Below, one piece after another: positions 26,919-35,014 of a DNA stretch of 64,000 nt (position 1 is the first letter of the stretch; every line of letters starts with the position of its first letter). The translations under genes were made by a program, and so were the position numbers. This DNA is from Streptomyces sp. 6-11-2 (lineage in GTDB: Bacteria > Actinomycetota > Actinomycetes > Streptomycetales > Streptomycetaceae): positions 5,766,001 to 5,830,000 of the forward strand of contig NZ_BJOR01000001.1 of assembly GCF_006540305.1 (NCBI RefSeq), read 5' to 3'. The notes beneath the pieces are model-generated. The model was not told where the DNA came from. It worked only from the letters and a program-made list of their open reading frames with translations, and made no database searches.

Positions 26919-26976
26919 TCCGCACCGGTCGGCCCGTCCCGCACCCACACCTCTTCCGTTTCCGAAAGCGACCGCT

Positions 26977-28524
26977 GTGACGCCTGAACCCCACTCCCCG
27001 ACCGGTCCGGACGACTTCGCCCTCGACCCGCCCCCCGGCTGCCCCGCGCACGGCACCGGGCCCGGAGGACTGCACCGGCTCCACGAGGCGCGGGACCTGA
27101 GAGTGCTCTACGAGCAACTGCGCGACCAGTACGGACCGGTGGCGCCCGTACTGCTCCACGACGACGTGCCGATGTGGGTGGTCCTCGGCCACGCCGAGAA
27201 CCTGCACATGGTGAGCACCCCGTCGCAGTTCACCAAGGACAGCCGTATCTGGACGCCGCTCAGGGACGGCACGGTCAAGCCCGATCACCCGCTCATGCCG
27301 CACATCGCCTGGCAGCCGATCTGCGCACACGCCGAGGGCGAGGAACTCAAGCGGCTGCGCGGCGCCGTCCAGGGCGCCCTGGAGTTCGTCGACTTCCGCG
27401 CCCTGCGCCGCCACATCGGCCGGGCCACCCAGCGCCTGGTCAACCGGTTCTGCGAGACGGGCCGCGCCGACCTCGTCGCCCAGTTCACCGAGCATCTGCC
27501 CATGGCGGTGATGTGCCAGGTCCTCGGCATGCCCGAGGAGTACAACGACCGGATCGTGCAGGCCGCCCGCGACATGCTCAAGGGCACCGGGACCGCGATC
27601 GCCAGCAACGAGTACATCATGGACTGCCTGCTGCGGGTCACCGCCCGCCGCCGGGCCCGGCCCGAGGACGACCTCACCAGCCACCTCATCGAGCAGCCGG
27701 CGGGCCTGACCGACGAGGAGGTCGGCCAGCACCTGCGGGTCGTGCTCATCGGCACCTACGAGGCCACCGCCAACCTGCTGGCCAACACCGTGCGCCGGGT
27801 CCTGACCGAGCCGGGCTTCCGGGCCCAGCTCAACGGCGGTCAGATGACGGTGCCGGAGGCGGTCGAGCAGTCCCTGTGGGACGAGCCGCCGTTCAGCACC
27901 ATCTTCGGCTACTTCGCCAAGCAGGAGACCGAACTCGGTGGCCGGCGCATCCGCCGGGGCGACGGGCTGCTGCTGGGCATCGCGCCGGGCAACGTCGATC
28001 CCCGGGTGCGGCCGGGCCCGACGGCGGACATGCAGGGCAACCGTTCCCATCTCGCCTTCGGCGGCGGTCCGCACGAGTGTCCCGGCCAGGACGTCGGGCG
28101 CGCCATCGCCGACGTCGGCGTCGACATGCTGCTGACCCGGCTGCCGGACGTCCGGCTCGACCGCGACGAGGCGGAGCTGCGGTGGACGGAGTCGATCGCC
28201 TCCCGCCATCTGGTGGAGCTGCCGGTGCGGTTCACGCCGCGGCCGCAGCAGGACGAGAAAGCGAAGCCGAGCCACAGCCCGCACCCGGTTGCGCCGCCGC
28301 GCCCGGCCTGGGAGGTCGGCACCGCGGCCGCTCGGCAGCGGCCCGGGCCGTCATCCGTGCCGTCCCCCGAGCTGCCGCCCGTGCCGTCATCCGAGCCGCC
28401 GCCCGCGCCCGCGGCGGCGCAGGAGCCGCCGGGCGCCGGGACGTCGAACCCCGCACCGGCCGCCGCCACGGCCCGACCCCCGGGTGCCTGGCAGCGCTTC
28501 CTGCGCTGGTGGCGCGGTTACTGA
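26977..28524 (+). CDS. rarE: Conservon cytochrome P450, CYP157-type, lacking EXXR
   Basis: This 515-residue P450 has the heme-ligand loop FGGGPHECPGQ (Cys368) and the I-helix LIGTYEATANLL. Where the K-helix EXXR should be, it has E297-Q-S-L-W301, so the Arg of the invariant motif is missing. This matches, to the residue number, the motif I remember as reported for CYP157C1 of S. coelicolor. In the I-helix the Thr that usually follows the acidic residue is Ala. The last 95 residues are a Pro/Ala-rich disordered tail. Substrate and catalytic competence are unknown. It lies in the conservon and overlaps the convergent RluA gene by seven bases. Confidence 0.9.
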   Translation: MTPEPHSPTGPDDFALDPPPGCPAHGTGPGGLHRLHEARDLRVLYEQLRDQYGPVAPVLLHDDVPMWVVLGHAENLHMVSTPSQFTKDSRIWTPLRDGTVKPDHPLMPHIAWQPICAHAEGEELKRLRGAVQGALEFVDFRALRRHIGRATQRLVNRFCETGRADLVAQFTEHLPMAVMCQVLGMPEEYNDRIVQAARDMLKGTGTAIASNEYIMDCLLRVTARRRARPEDDLTSHLIEQPAGLTDEEVGQHLRVVLIGTYEATANLLANTVRRVLTEPGFRAQLNGGQMTVPEAVEQSLWDEPPFSTIFGYFAKQETELGGRRIRRGDGLLLGIAPGNVDPRVRPGPTADMQGNRSHLAFGGGPHECPGQDVGRAIADVGVDMLLTRLPDVRLDRDEAELRWTESIASRHLVELPVRFTPRPQQDEKAKPSHSPHPVAPPRPAWEVGTAAARQRPGPSSVPSPELPPVPSSEPPPAPAAAQEPPGAGTSNPAPAAATARPPGAWQRFLRWWRGY

Positions 28525-29468
28525 CCGGCCCACCCCGCGAAGTCGGACCAGGCCTGGAGCACCCGTCCGCTGGTGAACCGGTGCTCCGCCCCTGTGACCG
28601 GATCCGTGAACTCCAGTGTCCGCGCGAGCAGTTGCAGCGGGCGCCGGAAGTCGCCGGCCGGCACGGGGGCGGTCACCACCGGGTAGAGCGGGTCGCCCAG
28701 GATCGGCACGCCCAGCGCGTTCATGTGCACCCGTAGCTGGTGCGTCTGTCCGGTGGCGGGCGCCAGCCGGTACCGTCCGAGCCCGTCCGCGCGGTGTTCG
28801 GCCAGTTCCACACGCGTGACGGCGTTCGGCTCGCCCGCCACCTCGCGGGCGGCCTGCACCCCGCGCTCCTTCACGATCCGGCTGCGCACGGTCCGCGGCA
28901 GGACCAGCGCCGGGTCGTAAGGGGCCACCGCCTCGTATTCCTTGCGCACCAGTCGGTCGCGGAACAGCGTCTGGTAGGCGCCGCGCTCCTCGGGCCGCAC
29001 CGTGAACAGCACCAGCCCGGCGGTGAGCCGGTCCAGGCGGTGCGCGGCGCTCAGCGCGGGGATCCCCAGCTCCCGTCGCAGCCGTGCCAGCGCCGTCTCG
29101 GCGACGTGCGAGCCGCGCGGGGTGGTGGCGAGGAAGTGCGGCTTGTCGACGACGACGAGGTGCTCGTCGCGGTGCACGACCCGAAGCGGGAAGGGCACCG
29201 GCACCTCCTCGGGCAGCTCCCGGTGGAACCACACGTACATCCCCGGCTCGTACGGCGCGTCGGGCGCCACCGCCCGTCCGTCGGCCCCGACGACCCGGCC
29301 CGCGTCGACCATGGCCCCGACCACCCCGGGGCCGGCCCCCGACAGCCGCTCCACCAGATACGCCCGCACGGTGGTCCAGGTCCCCGCGGCGGGCAGCCGG
29401 ACCCGCACCGGGTCCACCCCGTGGCGCTGGGGCAGGGGGGAGGGCGGGGTACGGGTCTTGCGTCGCAT
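28518..29468 (-). CDS. RluA-family RNA pseudouridine synthase
   Basis: This 316-residue enzyme has the catalytic HRLDRLTAGL (Asp in R-L-D), the substrate loop KEYEAVAPY and the Q-x-R-V-H-M-N-x-L-G core motif of RluA/RsuA-like synthases. It has an S4-like N-terminal extension of Arg-rich residues. Target rRNA or tRNA uridines cannot be told from sequence. The 3' ends of this gene and the P450 overlap by seven bases; transcription is convergent. Confidence 0.92.
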   Translation of the reverse strand: MRRKTRTPPSPLPQRHGVDPVRVRLPAAGTWTTVRAYLVERLSGAGPGVVGAMVDAGRVVGADGRAVAPDAPYEPGMYVWFHRELPEEVPVPFPLRVVHRDEHLVVVDKPHFLATTPRGSHVAETALARLRRELGIPALSAAHRLDRLTAGLVLFTVRPEERGAYQTLFRDRLVRKEYEAVAPYDPALVLPRTVRSRIVKERGVQAAREVAGEPNAVTRVELAEHRADGLGRYRLAPATGQTHQLRVHMNALGVPILGDPLYPVVTAPVPAGDFRRPLQLLARTLEFTDPVTGAEHRFTSGRVLQAWSDFAGWAGQ

Positions 29469-29546
29469 CGACCGAAGCCTACGAGGCCGCCCACGGCCCC
29501 GGAAAATCACTGCGCCGGCGGCCTTCGCGTGGGCAGGATACGGGCC

Positions 29547-30128
29547 ATGCCTTTTCTCACCAGCCCGGTACTTCCCGCCGGCACCTTCGCGCGCGCCGGG
29601 CAGCCCACCCTGCCCACCGGCGACGGTCTCCTCCTGCGGCCCTGGACGCCCGAGGACGCGCCCGTCGTCCACGACGTCTTCCAGGACCCGGTCATGCACC
29701 AGTGGCATGCCAGGGCCGCCGAGTCCGAGTCCGAGGCGGCCGGCTGGATCGAGGAGTGGCGTGCCGCATGGGCGGCGGACCGGGAGGCCCAGTGGGCGGT
29801 GGCCGACGCGGACACCGGCCGCCCGGTGGGGCGGGTCGCGCTGCGCGAGGTGCGGTTCGAGGACGGCGCGGCGGAGGTGGCGTACTGGACCGCTCCGGCG
29901 GCCCGTGGCCGGGGGGTGGCCTCGCGCGCCACCGCGGCCCTCGTCCACTGGGCGTTCGAGGACACCGGGTTCCACCGCCTGGAGCTCCTGCACTCCGTGC
30001 ACAACGGCGCCTCCTGCCGCGTCGCCACCAGGACCGGCTTCGCCCTGGAGGGCACCAAGCGCAGTTCGGGCCTCCACGCGGACGGCTGGCACGACATGCA
30101 TCTGCACGCGCGCGTCCGGGGGGACTGA
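29547..30128 (+). CDS. GNAT-family N-acetyltransferase
   Basis: This 193-residue acetyltransferase of the RimJ/RimL-like group has the acetyl-CoA loop ARGRGVASRATAALVHWAF (Q/R-x-x-G-x-A/G) and ENxASxRVxxRxGF (HNGASCRVATRTGF). The N-terminal RPWTPEDAPVVHDVFQDP is also typical. It is divergent from the RluA gene with a 78-base gap. The substrate amine is unknown. Confidence 0.9.
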   Translation: MPFLTSPVLPAGTFARAGQPTLPTGDGLLLRPWTPEDAPVVHDVFQDPVMHQWHARAAESESEAAGWIEEWRAAWAADREAQWAVADADTGRPVGRVALREVRFEDGAAEVAYWTAPAARGRGVASRATAALVHWAFEDTGFHRLELLHSVHNGASCRVATRTGFALEGTKRSSGLHADGWHDMHLHARVRGD

Positions 30129-30154
30129 GGCGGAGTGCCCGATCCCGGAGGCCA

Positions 30155-30200
30155 CGATATATCGCGTGTATTGACGGAGGGGATGGGGTCGCGATATGTT
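30155..30200 (+). promoter_or_regulatory. PadR operon promoter with palindromic operator
   Basis: TTGACG (30171-30176) and TATGTT (30195-30200) are spaced by 18 bases, close to the vegetative consensus. Just upstream lies the 10-base palindrome CGATATATCG (30155-30164), and CGATAT recurs at 30192-30197 inside the -10 region. PadR regulators often autoregulate through such sites. Confidence 0.6.
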
Positions 30201-30234
30201 CGGCTACGGATATTCGGAAGCGAGGTGATGGGGT

Positions 30235-30882
30235 ATGGCCGGCGGGCGCAGAAAGTTGAGCAATCCGCTCGCGCTGACCGTGATGACCACGCTCTGGCAG
30301 AAGCCCATGCACCCCTACGAGATCGCGCAGACCCTGCGCCGTCAGGGCAAGGACGCCAGCACCAAGATCAACTACGGCTCGCTCTACACGGTCGTGCAGA
30401 ACCTCGAGGAGCGCGGCTTCGTCGAGGTGGTCGACGTGGAGCGGCGGGGCAACCGCCCCGAGCGCACGATCTACGCGCTCACCGAGTCCGGCCGCGAGGA
30501 GATGACGCGATGGCTGTCGGACCTCGTCGCCGTACCGGCCAAGGAGTACCCGATCTTCGAGACCGCGCTCTCGTTGCTGGGGGCCCTGCCCCCGGACGAC
30601 GTCGTGCGGCTGCTGGAGGAGCGGCTGACCGCCCTGGAAATGCGGGTGGCGAGCGGACGGGCGGTGCTGGACAAGCTCTACGAGACGCTGCCGCGCCTGT
30701 TCCTCGTCGAGGTCGAGTACCACCAGCACATGGCCGAGGCGGAGACGGAGTGGGTCCGCGGTTTCGCCCGCGAGATCCGCGAGGGCTCGCTGCCGGGCGT
30801 CGAGAGCTGGCGCCGGTTCCACGAGACGGGGGAGATCCCCGCGGAGTTCAAGGAAGCCGAGGAACGCCACTACCAGAAGTGA
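30235..30882 (+). CDS. PadR-family transcriptional regulator
   Basis: This 215-residue regulator has the PadR winged helix (LALTVMTTLWQKPMHPYEIAQTLRRQGK...INYGSLYTVVQNLEERGFVEVVDVERRGNRPERTIYALTESG) and a C-terminal helical dimerisation domain. It is followed by a DrrA/DrrB-type exporter, a classic PadR-regulated pair, so it probably senses a toxic compound or antibiotic and derepresses the transporter. ATG 30235 follows GAGGTGATGGGGT. Confidence 0.93.
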   Translation: MAGGRRKLSNPLALTVMTTLWQKPMHPYEIAQTLRRQGKDASTKINYGSLYTVVQNLEERGFVEVVDVERRGNRPERTIYALTESGREEMTRWLSDLVAVPAKEYPIFETALSLLGALPPDDVVRLLEERLTALEMRVASGRAVLDKLYETLPRLFLVEVEYHQHMAEAETEWVRGFAREIREGSLPGVESWRRFHETGEIPAEFKEAEERHYQK

Positions 30883-30896
30883 ACCGTCCATGAGAC

Positions 30897-30936
30897 AGAC
30901 CCCGGCAGGGCTGTTGCAGCAGCCCCGCCAGGGTCT
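30897..30936 (+). terminator. Imperfect hairpin between padR and the ABC genes
   Basis: Bases 30897-30913 pair with 30920-30936 with two mismatches around a 6-base loop. It could attenuate read-through from padR into the transporter. Confidence 0.5.
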
Positions 30937-31076
30937 CGAACCCCGAGCCGAATCCACCGTGAGGCTTCTTTGGGCGATCGAGGTGCGGCACACCCAGGAT
31001 AGCCCGGCGCTCTCACGTGGATCATTCGGCGATCTTCGCCACCCATCCGCATCCACGCATCCAGGAGAGCTCCGCC

Positions 31077-32105
31077 ATGAGTCCCACCCGTGCGCCCGCC
31101 GTCGAGGCACGTCGGCTGACCAAGACCTATCCCGGTGACGTCACCGCCCTGAACGGCATGGACATCACCGTCGAGCCGGGCACCGTCTTCGGTCTCCTCG
31201 GTCCGAACGGCGCCGGCAAGTCCACCACCGTCAAGATCCTCACCACCCTGGCCCGCCCCGACTCCGGCGAGGCGACCGTGGCCGGCCACGACGTGCTGCG
31301 CCACCCGGACCGGGTGCGGCGTGCCATCGGCGTGGTCGCGCAGAGCTCGGGCGCCGACCCGGTCGCCAGCGGCCGCGAGAACCTCCGGCTCCAGGGCAGG
31401 CTCTACGGACTGAGGGGCGCCGGCCTGGACCGCCGGGTCGACGGACTGCTGGAGCGGTTCAGCCTCGCCGACGCCGCCCGCCGCCCCGTCAAGGGCTACT
31501 CCGGCGGTATGCGGCGGCGCCTGGACGTCGCCCTCGGACTGGTGCACCGGCCCGAGGTCCTCTTCCTCGACGAGCCCACCACCGGCCTCGACCCGGAAGC
31601 CCGTACGGCGATGTGGGACGAGATCGGCCGCCTGGCCGGCGAGGAGGGCCTGACCATCCTGCTGACCACGCACTACCTGGAGGAGGCCGACCGGCTCGCC
31701 GAGCGCATCGCCATCGTCGACCGCGGCCGGGTCGTCGTCGAGGGCACCCCGGACTCCCTCAAGGGCGAACTGCGCGGCGACGCGGTCCACGTGGAACTGC
31801 GCGAGGCGGTCGGCGACGCCGGGCGCACGGTGCTCGGCAGCGCCCTGGGCGCCCTGCCCGGCGTGCACGAGGTGCTGATCGACGGACGCCGGATCAGCGC
31901 CCGCGCCGACGACGGAGCCGCCGCCATGCCCGCGCTCCTCGCGGGCCTGGAGCGCGCCGGGGTCACCGTGACCGCGGCGACCGTGGCCCGCCCCTCCCTC
32001 GACGACGTCTACCTCCGCTACGCGGGCCGACGTTACGCCGAGGCGGAGGCCGGGAGCGGAGCCCCCGGCACCGAGGCCCTCGCCCTCGCCGGAGGTGCGC
32101 GATGA
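31077..32105 (+). CDS. DrrA-type ABC transporter ATP-binding protein
   Basis: This 342-residue ATPase has Walker A GPNGAGKST, signature YSGGMRRRLDVALGL, Walker B VLFLDEPTTGLD and the DrrA-like C-terminal domain (SLDDVYLRYAGR). It powers efflux through the permease encoded next, whose start overlaps its stop by four bases (ATGA). The group exports drugs or lipids in Streptomyces. AGGAGAG precedes ATG 31077. Confidence 0.93.
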   Translation: MSPTRAPAVEARRLTKTYPGDVTALNGMDITVEPGTVFGLLGPNGAGKSTTVKILTTLARPDSGEATVAGHDVLRHPDRVRRAIGVVAQSSGADPVASGRENLRLQGRLYGLRGAGLDRRVDGLLERFSLADAARRPVKGYSGGMRRRLDVALGLVHRPEVLFLDEPTTGLDPEARTAMWDEIGRLAGEEGLTILLTTHYLEEADRLAERIAIVDRGRVVVEGTPDSLKGELRGDAVHVELREAVGDAGRTVLGSALGALPGVHEVLIDGRRISARADDGAAAMPALLAGLERAGVTVTAATVARPSLDDVYLRYAGRRYAEAEAGSGAPGTEALALAGGAR

Positions 32106-32878
32106 GCACCGCGATCTCCCAGACCTGGTACATGACCCAGCGTCAGCTGATGGTGTTCGCGCGCCAGCCGGCCTACGCGGTCATCACGCTGATCCAGCCG
32201 GTGATCTGGCTGTTCCTGTTCGGCAACCTCTTCAGGAAGGTCGTCGAACTCGGCGGCTTCGGCACCACCTCGTACCTGGACTACCTGGTACCGGGCGTGG
32301 TGGTGATGAGCGCGCTCAGCTCCAACATGTGGGCCGGCATGGGCACGTTGGAGGAGATCCAGCGCGGCACGCTCAACCGGTTCCTGACCACCCCGGTCAG
32401 CCGGGCCGCCCTGATGAACGGCAACGTGGTCCACAACGGCCTGGTCACCGCCCTCCAGTCGGTCGTCATCGTGCTGCTCGGCCTGCTGGGCGGGGCCGAC
32501 TACCCCGGTGGCGTCGGCGGCGTCCTGATCCTGGTGCTCGCCTCGGTGCTGCTGGGCACGGTCTTCGGGGCGCTTTCCAACGCGCTCGGAATGCTGGTGC
32601 AGGAGCGGGAGTCCATCATCGGGATCAACACCTTCCTGCTGCTGCCCCTGACGTTCCTGTCCTCCGCCTTCATGGCGCCCGCGCAGATGCCCGCCTGGAT
32701 GCGCCACATCGCCGACTTCAACCCGCTCAACTGGGCGATGGTGGCGGGCCGTTCCGCGATGTCCGCGCATCCCGACTGGAGTGTCGTGGGAAGCCGGGGC
32801 GGCGCGCTGCTGGCCCTCGCGGTGGCCGCGGTGTGGCTGTCGATACGGACGTTCCGCTCCTACCAGCGGTCGGTCTGA
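32102..32878 (+). CDS. DrrB-type ABC-2 permease
   Basis: This 258-residue permease has six hydrophobic segments and the ABC-2 motif FNPLNWAMVAGRSAMS near the C-terminus. It forms an exporter with the preceding ATPase and is probably expressed only when PadR is released. The gene ends at a hairpin shared with the convergent siderophore-reductase gene. Confidence 0.93.
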   Translation: MSTAISQTWYMTQRQLMVFARQPAYAVITLIQPVIWLFLFGNLFRKVVELGGFGTTSYLDYLVPGVVVMSALSSNMWAGMGTLEEIQRGTLNRFLTTPVSRAALMNGNVVHNGLVTALQSVVIVLLGLLGGADYPGGVGGVLILVLASVLLGTVFGALSNALGMLVQERESIIGINTFLLLPLTFLSSAFMAPAQMPAWMRHIADFNPLNWAMVAGRSAMSAHPDWSVVGSRGGALLALAVAAVWLSIRTFRSYQRSV

Positions 32879-32884
32879 GCCACG

Positions 32885-32922
32885 CGAAAGCGGCAGTACC
32901 GCCCCGGGTACCGCCGCTTTCG
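32885..32922. terminator. Bidirectional terminator between the permease and siderophore genes
   Basis: CGAAAGCGGCAGTACC (32885-32900) pairs with GGTACCGCCGCTTTCG (32907-32922), with one A-C mismatch and a 6-base loop. It separates converging genes and may serve both. Confidence 0.8.
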
Positions 32923-32930
32923 TACATGGC

Positions 32931-33776
32931 TCACGCGGCCGGCGCCGCGCCCTCCTGCTCCGTCTCGATCCGGGCGTTCCAGTCGCGCTTGGAGGCCTGC
33001 CAGCCGTCCTCGTCGTGGCCGAGCCGCCAGTAGCCGGAGATCGACAGGTCCTCGCGGGGAACGGCGTGCTCGACCCGCAGCAGCCGGCGCAGCTCCTTCA
33101 CGAACCCGGCCTCGCCGTGCACGAACGCGTGCACCCGGCCCTCGGGGAACGGCAGCGCCCGTACGGCCTCCACCAGAGCCCGGCCGACGGGCCGCTCGCC
33201 GCGGTGCAGCCAGACCACCTCCACGTCGGAGTCGATCTTCTGCTCCTCCTCGGGACCCGCGACCTCGACGAAGGCGTGGGCCGTCGCGCCCTCGGGCAGT
33301 GCCTCCAGGGAGCGCGCGATCGCGGGCAGGGCGCTCTCGTCGCCGGCCAGCAGATGCCAGTCGGCGCTCGCGTCCGGGGCGTAGGCGCCGCCGGGACCCA
33401 GGAAGTGCACGGTCTCGCCCGGCCGTGCCAGCAGCGACCAGGGGCCGGCCAGCCCCTCGTCGCCGTGGATGACGAAGTCCAGGGTCAGCTCGCGGTGCCC
33501 GGGGTCCCAGGCGCGCACCGTGTACGTCCGGGTCACCGGCCACTGCTCGCGCGGCAACTCCTCGCGGATCCCCTGAAGATCGAAGGGTTCCGGATAGGTG
33601 ACCCCGTCGGGCGGGAACAGCAGCTTGACGTAGTGGTCCGTGCAGGTGTCCGCCGAGAAGCCGGCCAGGCCCTCCCCGCCGAGCACCACGCGCTGCATGT
33701 GCGGGGTCAGCCGTTCGGTCCGGACGACCTGCGCGGAGTGGGTCCTGCGCGGCTTGCGCGCCGGACGTTCTGCCAT
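32931..33776 (-). CDS. Siderophore-interacting protein (ferric-siderophore reductase)
   Basis: This 281-residue FAD-binding reductase of the SIP/ViuB family has the flavin motif RTYTVRAWD (R-x-Y-S/T) and the NAD(P)H-binding fold ending in GYWRLGHDEDGW. It releases iron from imported ferric siderophores in the cytoplasm. An iron box (33800-33815) lies just upstream of its ATG at 33776, so expression is probably repressed by DmdR/IdeR with iron. No transporter or siderophore biosynthesis gene lies nearby. Confidence 0.93.
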   Translation of the reverse strand: MAERPARKPRRTHSAQVVRTERLTPHMQRVVLGGEGLAGFSADTCTDHYVKLLFPPDGVTYPEPFDLQGIREELPREQWPVTRTYTVRAWDPGHRELTLDFVIHGDEGLAGPWSLLARPGETVHFLGPGGAYAPDASADWHLLAGDESALPAIARSLEALPEGATAHAFVEVAGPEEEQKIDSDVEVVWLHRGERPVGRALVEAVRALPFPEGRVHAFVHGEAGFVKELRRLLRVEHAVPREDLSISGYWRLGHDEDGWQASKRDWNARIETEQEGAAPAA

Positions 33777-33799
33777 GACGGCCTCCCTGTTTCCCCTTG

Positions 33800-33815
33800 C
33801 TTAGGTTTACCTAAG
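33800..33815 (-). promoter_or_regulatory. Iron box (DmdR/IdeR operator)
   Basis: CTTAGGT-TT-ACCTAAG is a 7+7 base dyad and matches the DmdR/IdeR iron-box core TTAGGTnnnnnACCTAA closely. It lies 24 bases upstream of the siderophore-reductase start. Metal-dependent repression is inferred. Confidence 0.8.
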
Positions 33816-33880
33816 TTAACACCTCGCCCCGGTGAGTACCTCCCCCGTCCGGCCGCCGGCCGCGCGCGTCGCCACAGCCG

Positions 33881-34825
33881 TCACGCCGGCAACGTGGCGA
33901 GCAGCCGCTGAAGCGAACCTCCCAGACCCCAGCGGGCCGCCAGCTCCTCGAGTGCCGCCGGATCGCGCGGGGCGCGCGGCAGCGCCGTGTCCACGTCCGG
34001 CACCGGGACGTCGGCGGCGACGCGCACGACCTTCGGCGCCACCGCGAGATACGGCCGCGCCTCGTCGAGCCGCCTGCGCTGCGACGGCGTGAGCTTCGCC
34101 TTCGGGTCGTCGACGGCCGCCATGATCCCGGCCAGGTCGCCGAACTCGGCGAGCAGCCTGGCCGCCGTCTTCTCCCCGATGCCGGGCACGCCGGGCAGTC
34201 CGTCGCTCGGGTCGCCGCGCAGCAGCGCCAGATCCGCGTACCCCGGGCCGTCGACCCCGTACTTCTCCCGCAGCGCGGCCTCGTCGGTGGCCTGGAGTGT
34301 GCCGACGCCCTTGACCGGGTACAGCACCCGCACCCCGCGGGCGTCGTCCACCAGCTGGTACAGGTCCCGGTCGCCGGTGACGATGTCGACCGGGCCCGTC
34401 GCCCGTGCGGTGAGCGTGCCGATCACGTCGTCCGCCTCGTACCCCGCGACGCCCACGCGCGCGATGCCCACCGCGTCCAGGACGGACTCGATCACCGGGA
34501 CCTGCGGGGACAGGGTGTCCGGCACCTCCTCCTCGTCCGGACCGCCGGTGTGCTCCACGGCCACCCGGTGCGCCTTGTAGGAGGGGATCAGCTCCACCCG
34601 CCAGGCCGGCCGCCAGTCGGCGTCCATACAGGCCACCAGATGGTCGGGCCGGTGGTCCTTGACCAGCCGGTCGATGAAGTCGAGCAGCCCGCGCACGGCG
34701 TTCACCGGCGTGCCGTCCGGGGCCCTGATCGACTCCGGGACGCCGAAATAGGCGCGGAAGTACAGGGAGGCGGTGTCGAGGAGCATCAGTCGTCCGGTCA
34801 CGTCTCGCATCATGCCGTACGGCAC
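33881..34825 (-). CDS. 5'-3' exonuclease (FEN/PolA-N-like)
   Basis: This 314-residue nuclease of the PIN/FEN-like superfamily has conserved acidic residues in LMLLDTASLYFRAYFG, MDADWRPAWR and DVIGTL...VTGDRDLYQLVDD, and the helix-hairpin-helix PGVPGIGEKTAARLLAEFG. It corresponds to the N-terminal exonuclease domain of DNA polymerase I as a separate protein. The start is uncertain: GTG 34825 has GGTGA 6 bases upstream, while ATG 34813 or 34810 are alternatives. It is a likely DNA repair or primer-removal enzyme. Confidence 0.88.
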   Translation of the reverse strand: MPYGMMRDVTGRLMLLDTASLYFRAYFGVPESIRAPDGTPVNAVRGLLDFIDRLVKDHRPDHLVACMDADWRPAWRVELIPSYKAHRVAVEHTGGPDEEEVPDTLSPQVPVIESVLDAVGIARVGVAGYEADDVIGTLTARATGPVDIVTGDRDLYQLVDDARGVRVLYPVKGVGTLQATDEAALREKYGVDGPGYADLALLRGDPSDGLPGVPGIGEKTAARLLAEFGDLAGIMAAVDDPKAKLTPSQRRRLDEARPYLAVAPKVVRVAADVPVPDVDTALPRAPRDPAALEELAARWGLGGSLQRLLATLPA

Positions 34826-35014
34826 CGACAGTCACCGGACGGCCGGGAACCGTGGATTCCACGTGAACGGCAGCCGACGGCGATGTGAAGCAGGCCACGT
34901 TCGGTTTGAGCCAAACGGGTCTGGGCAGGCGCGCTTCGGATCGAAGGTGGTTGCTTTCTTCAACTGTCAGCGGCCCTCCGCATCCCGTTCCTGGCCCCGA
35001 GACAAGAGGTACGC

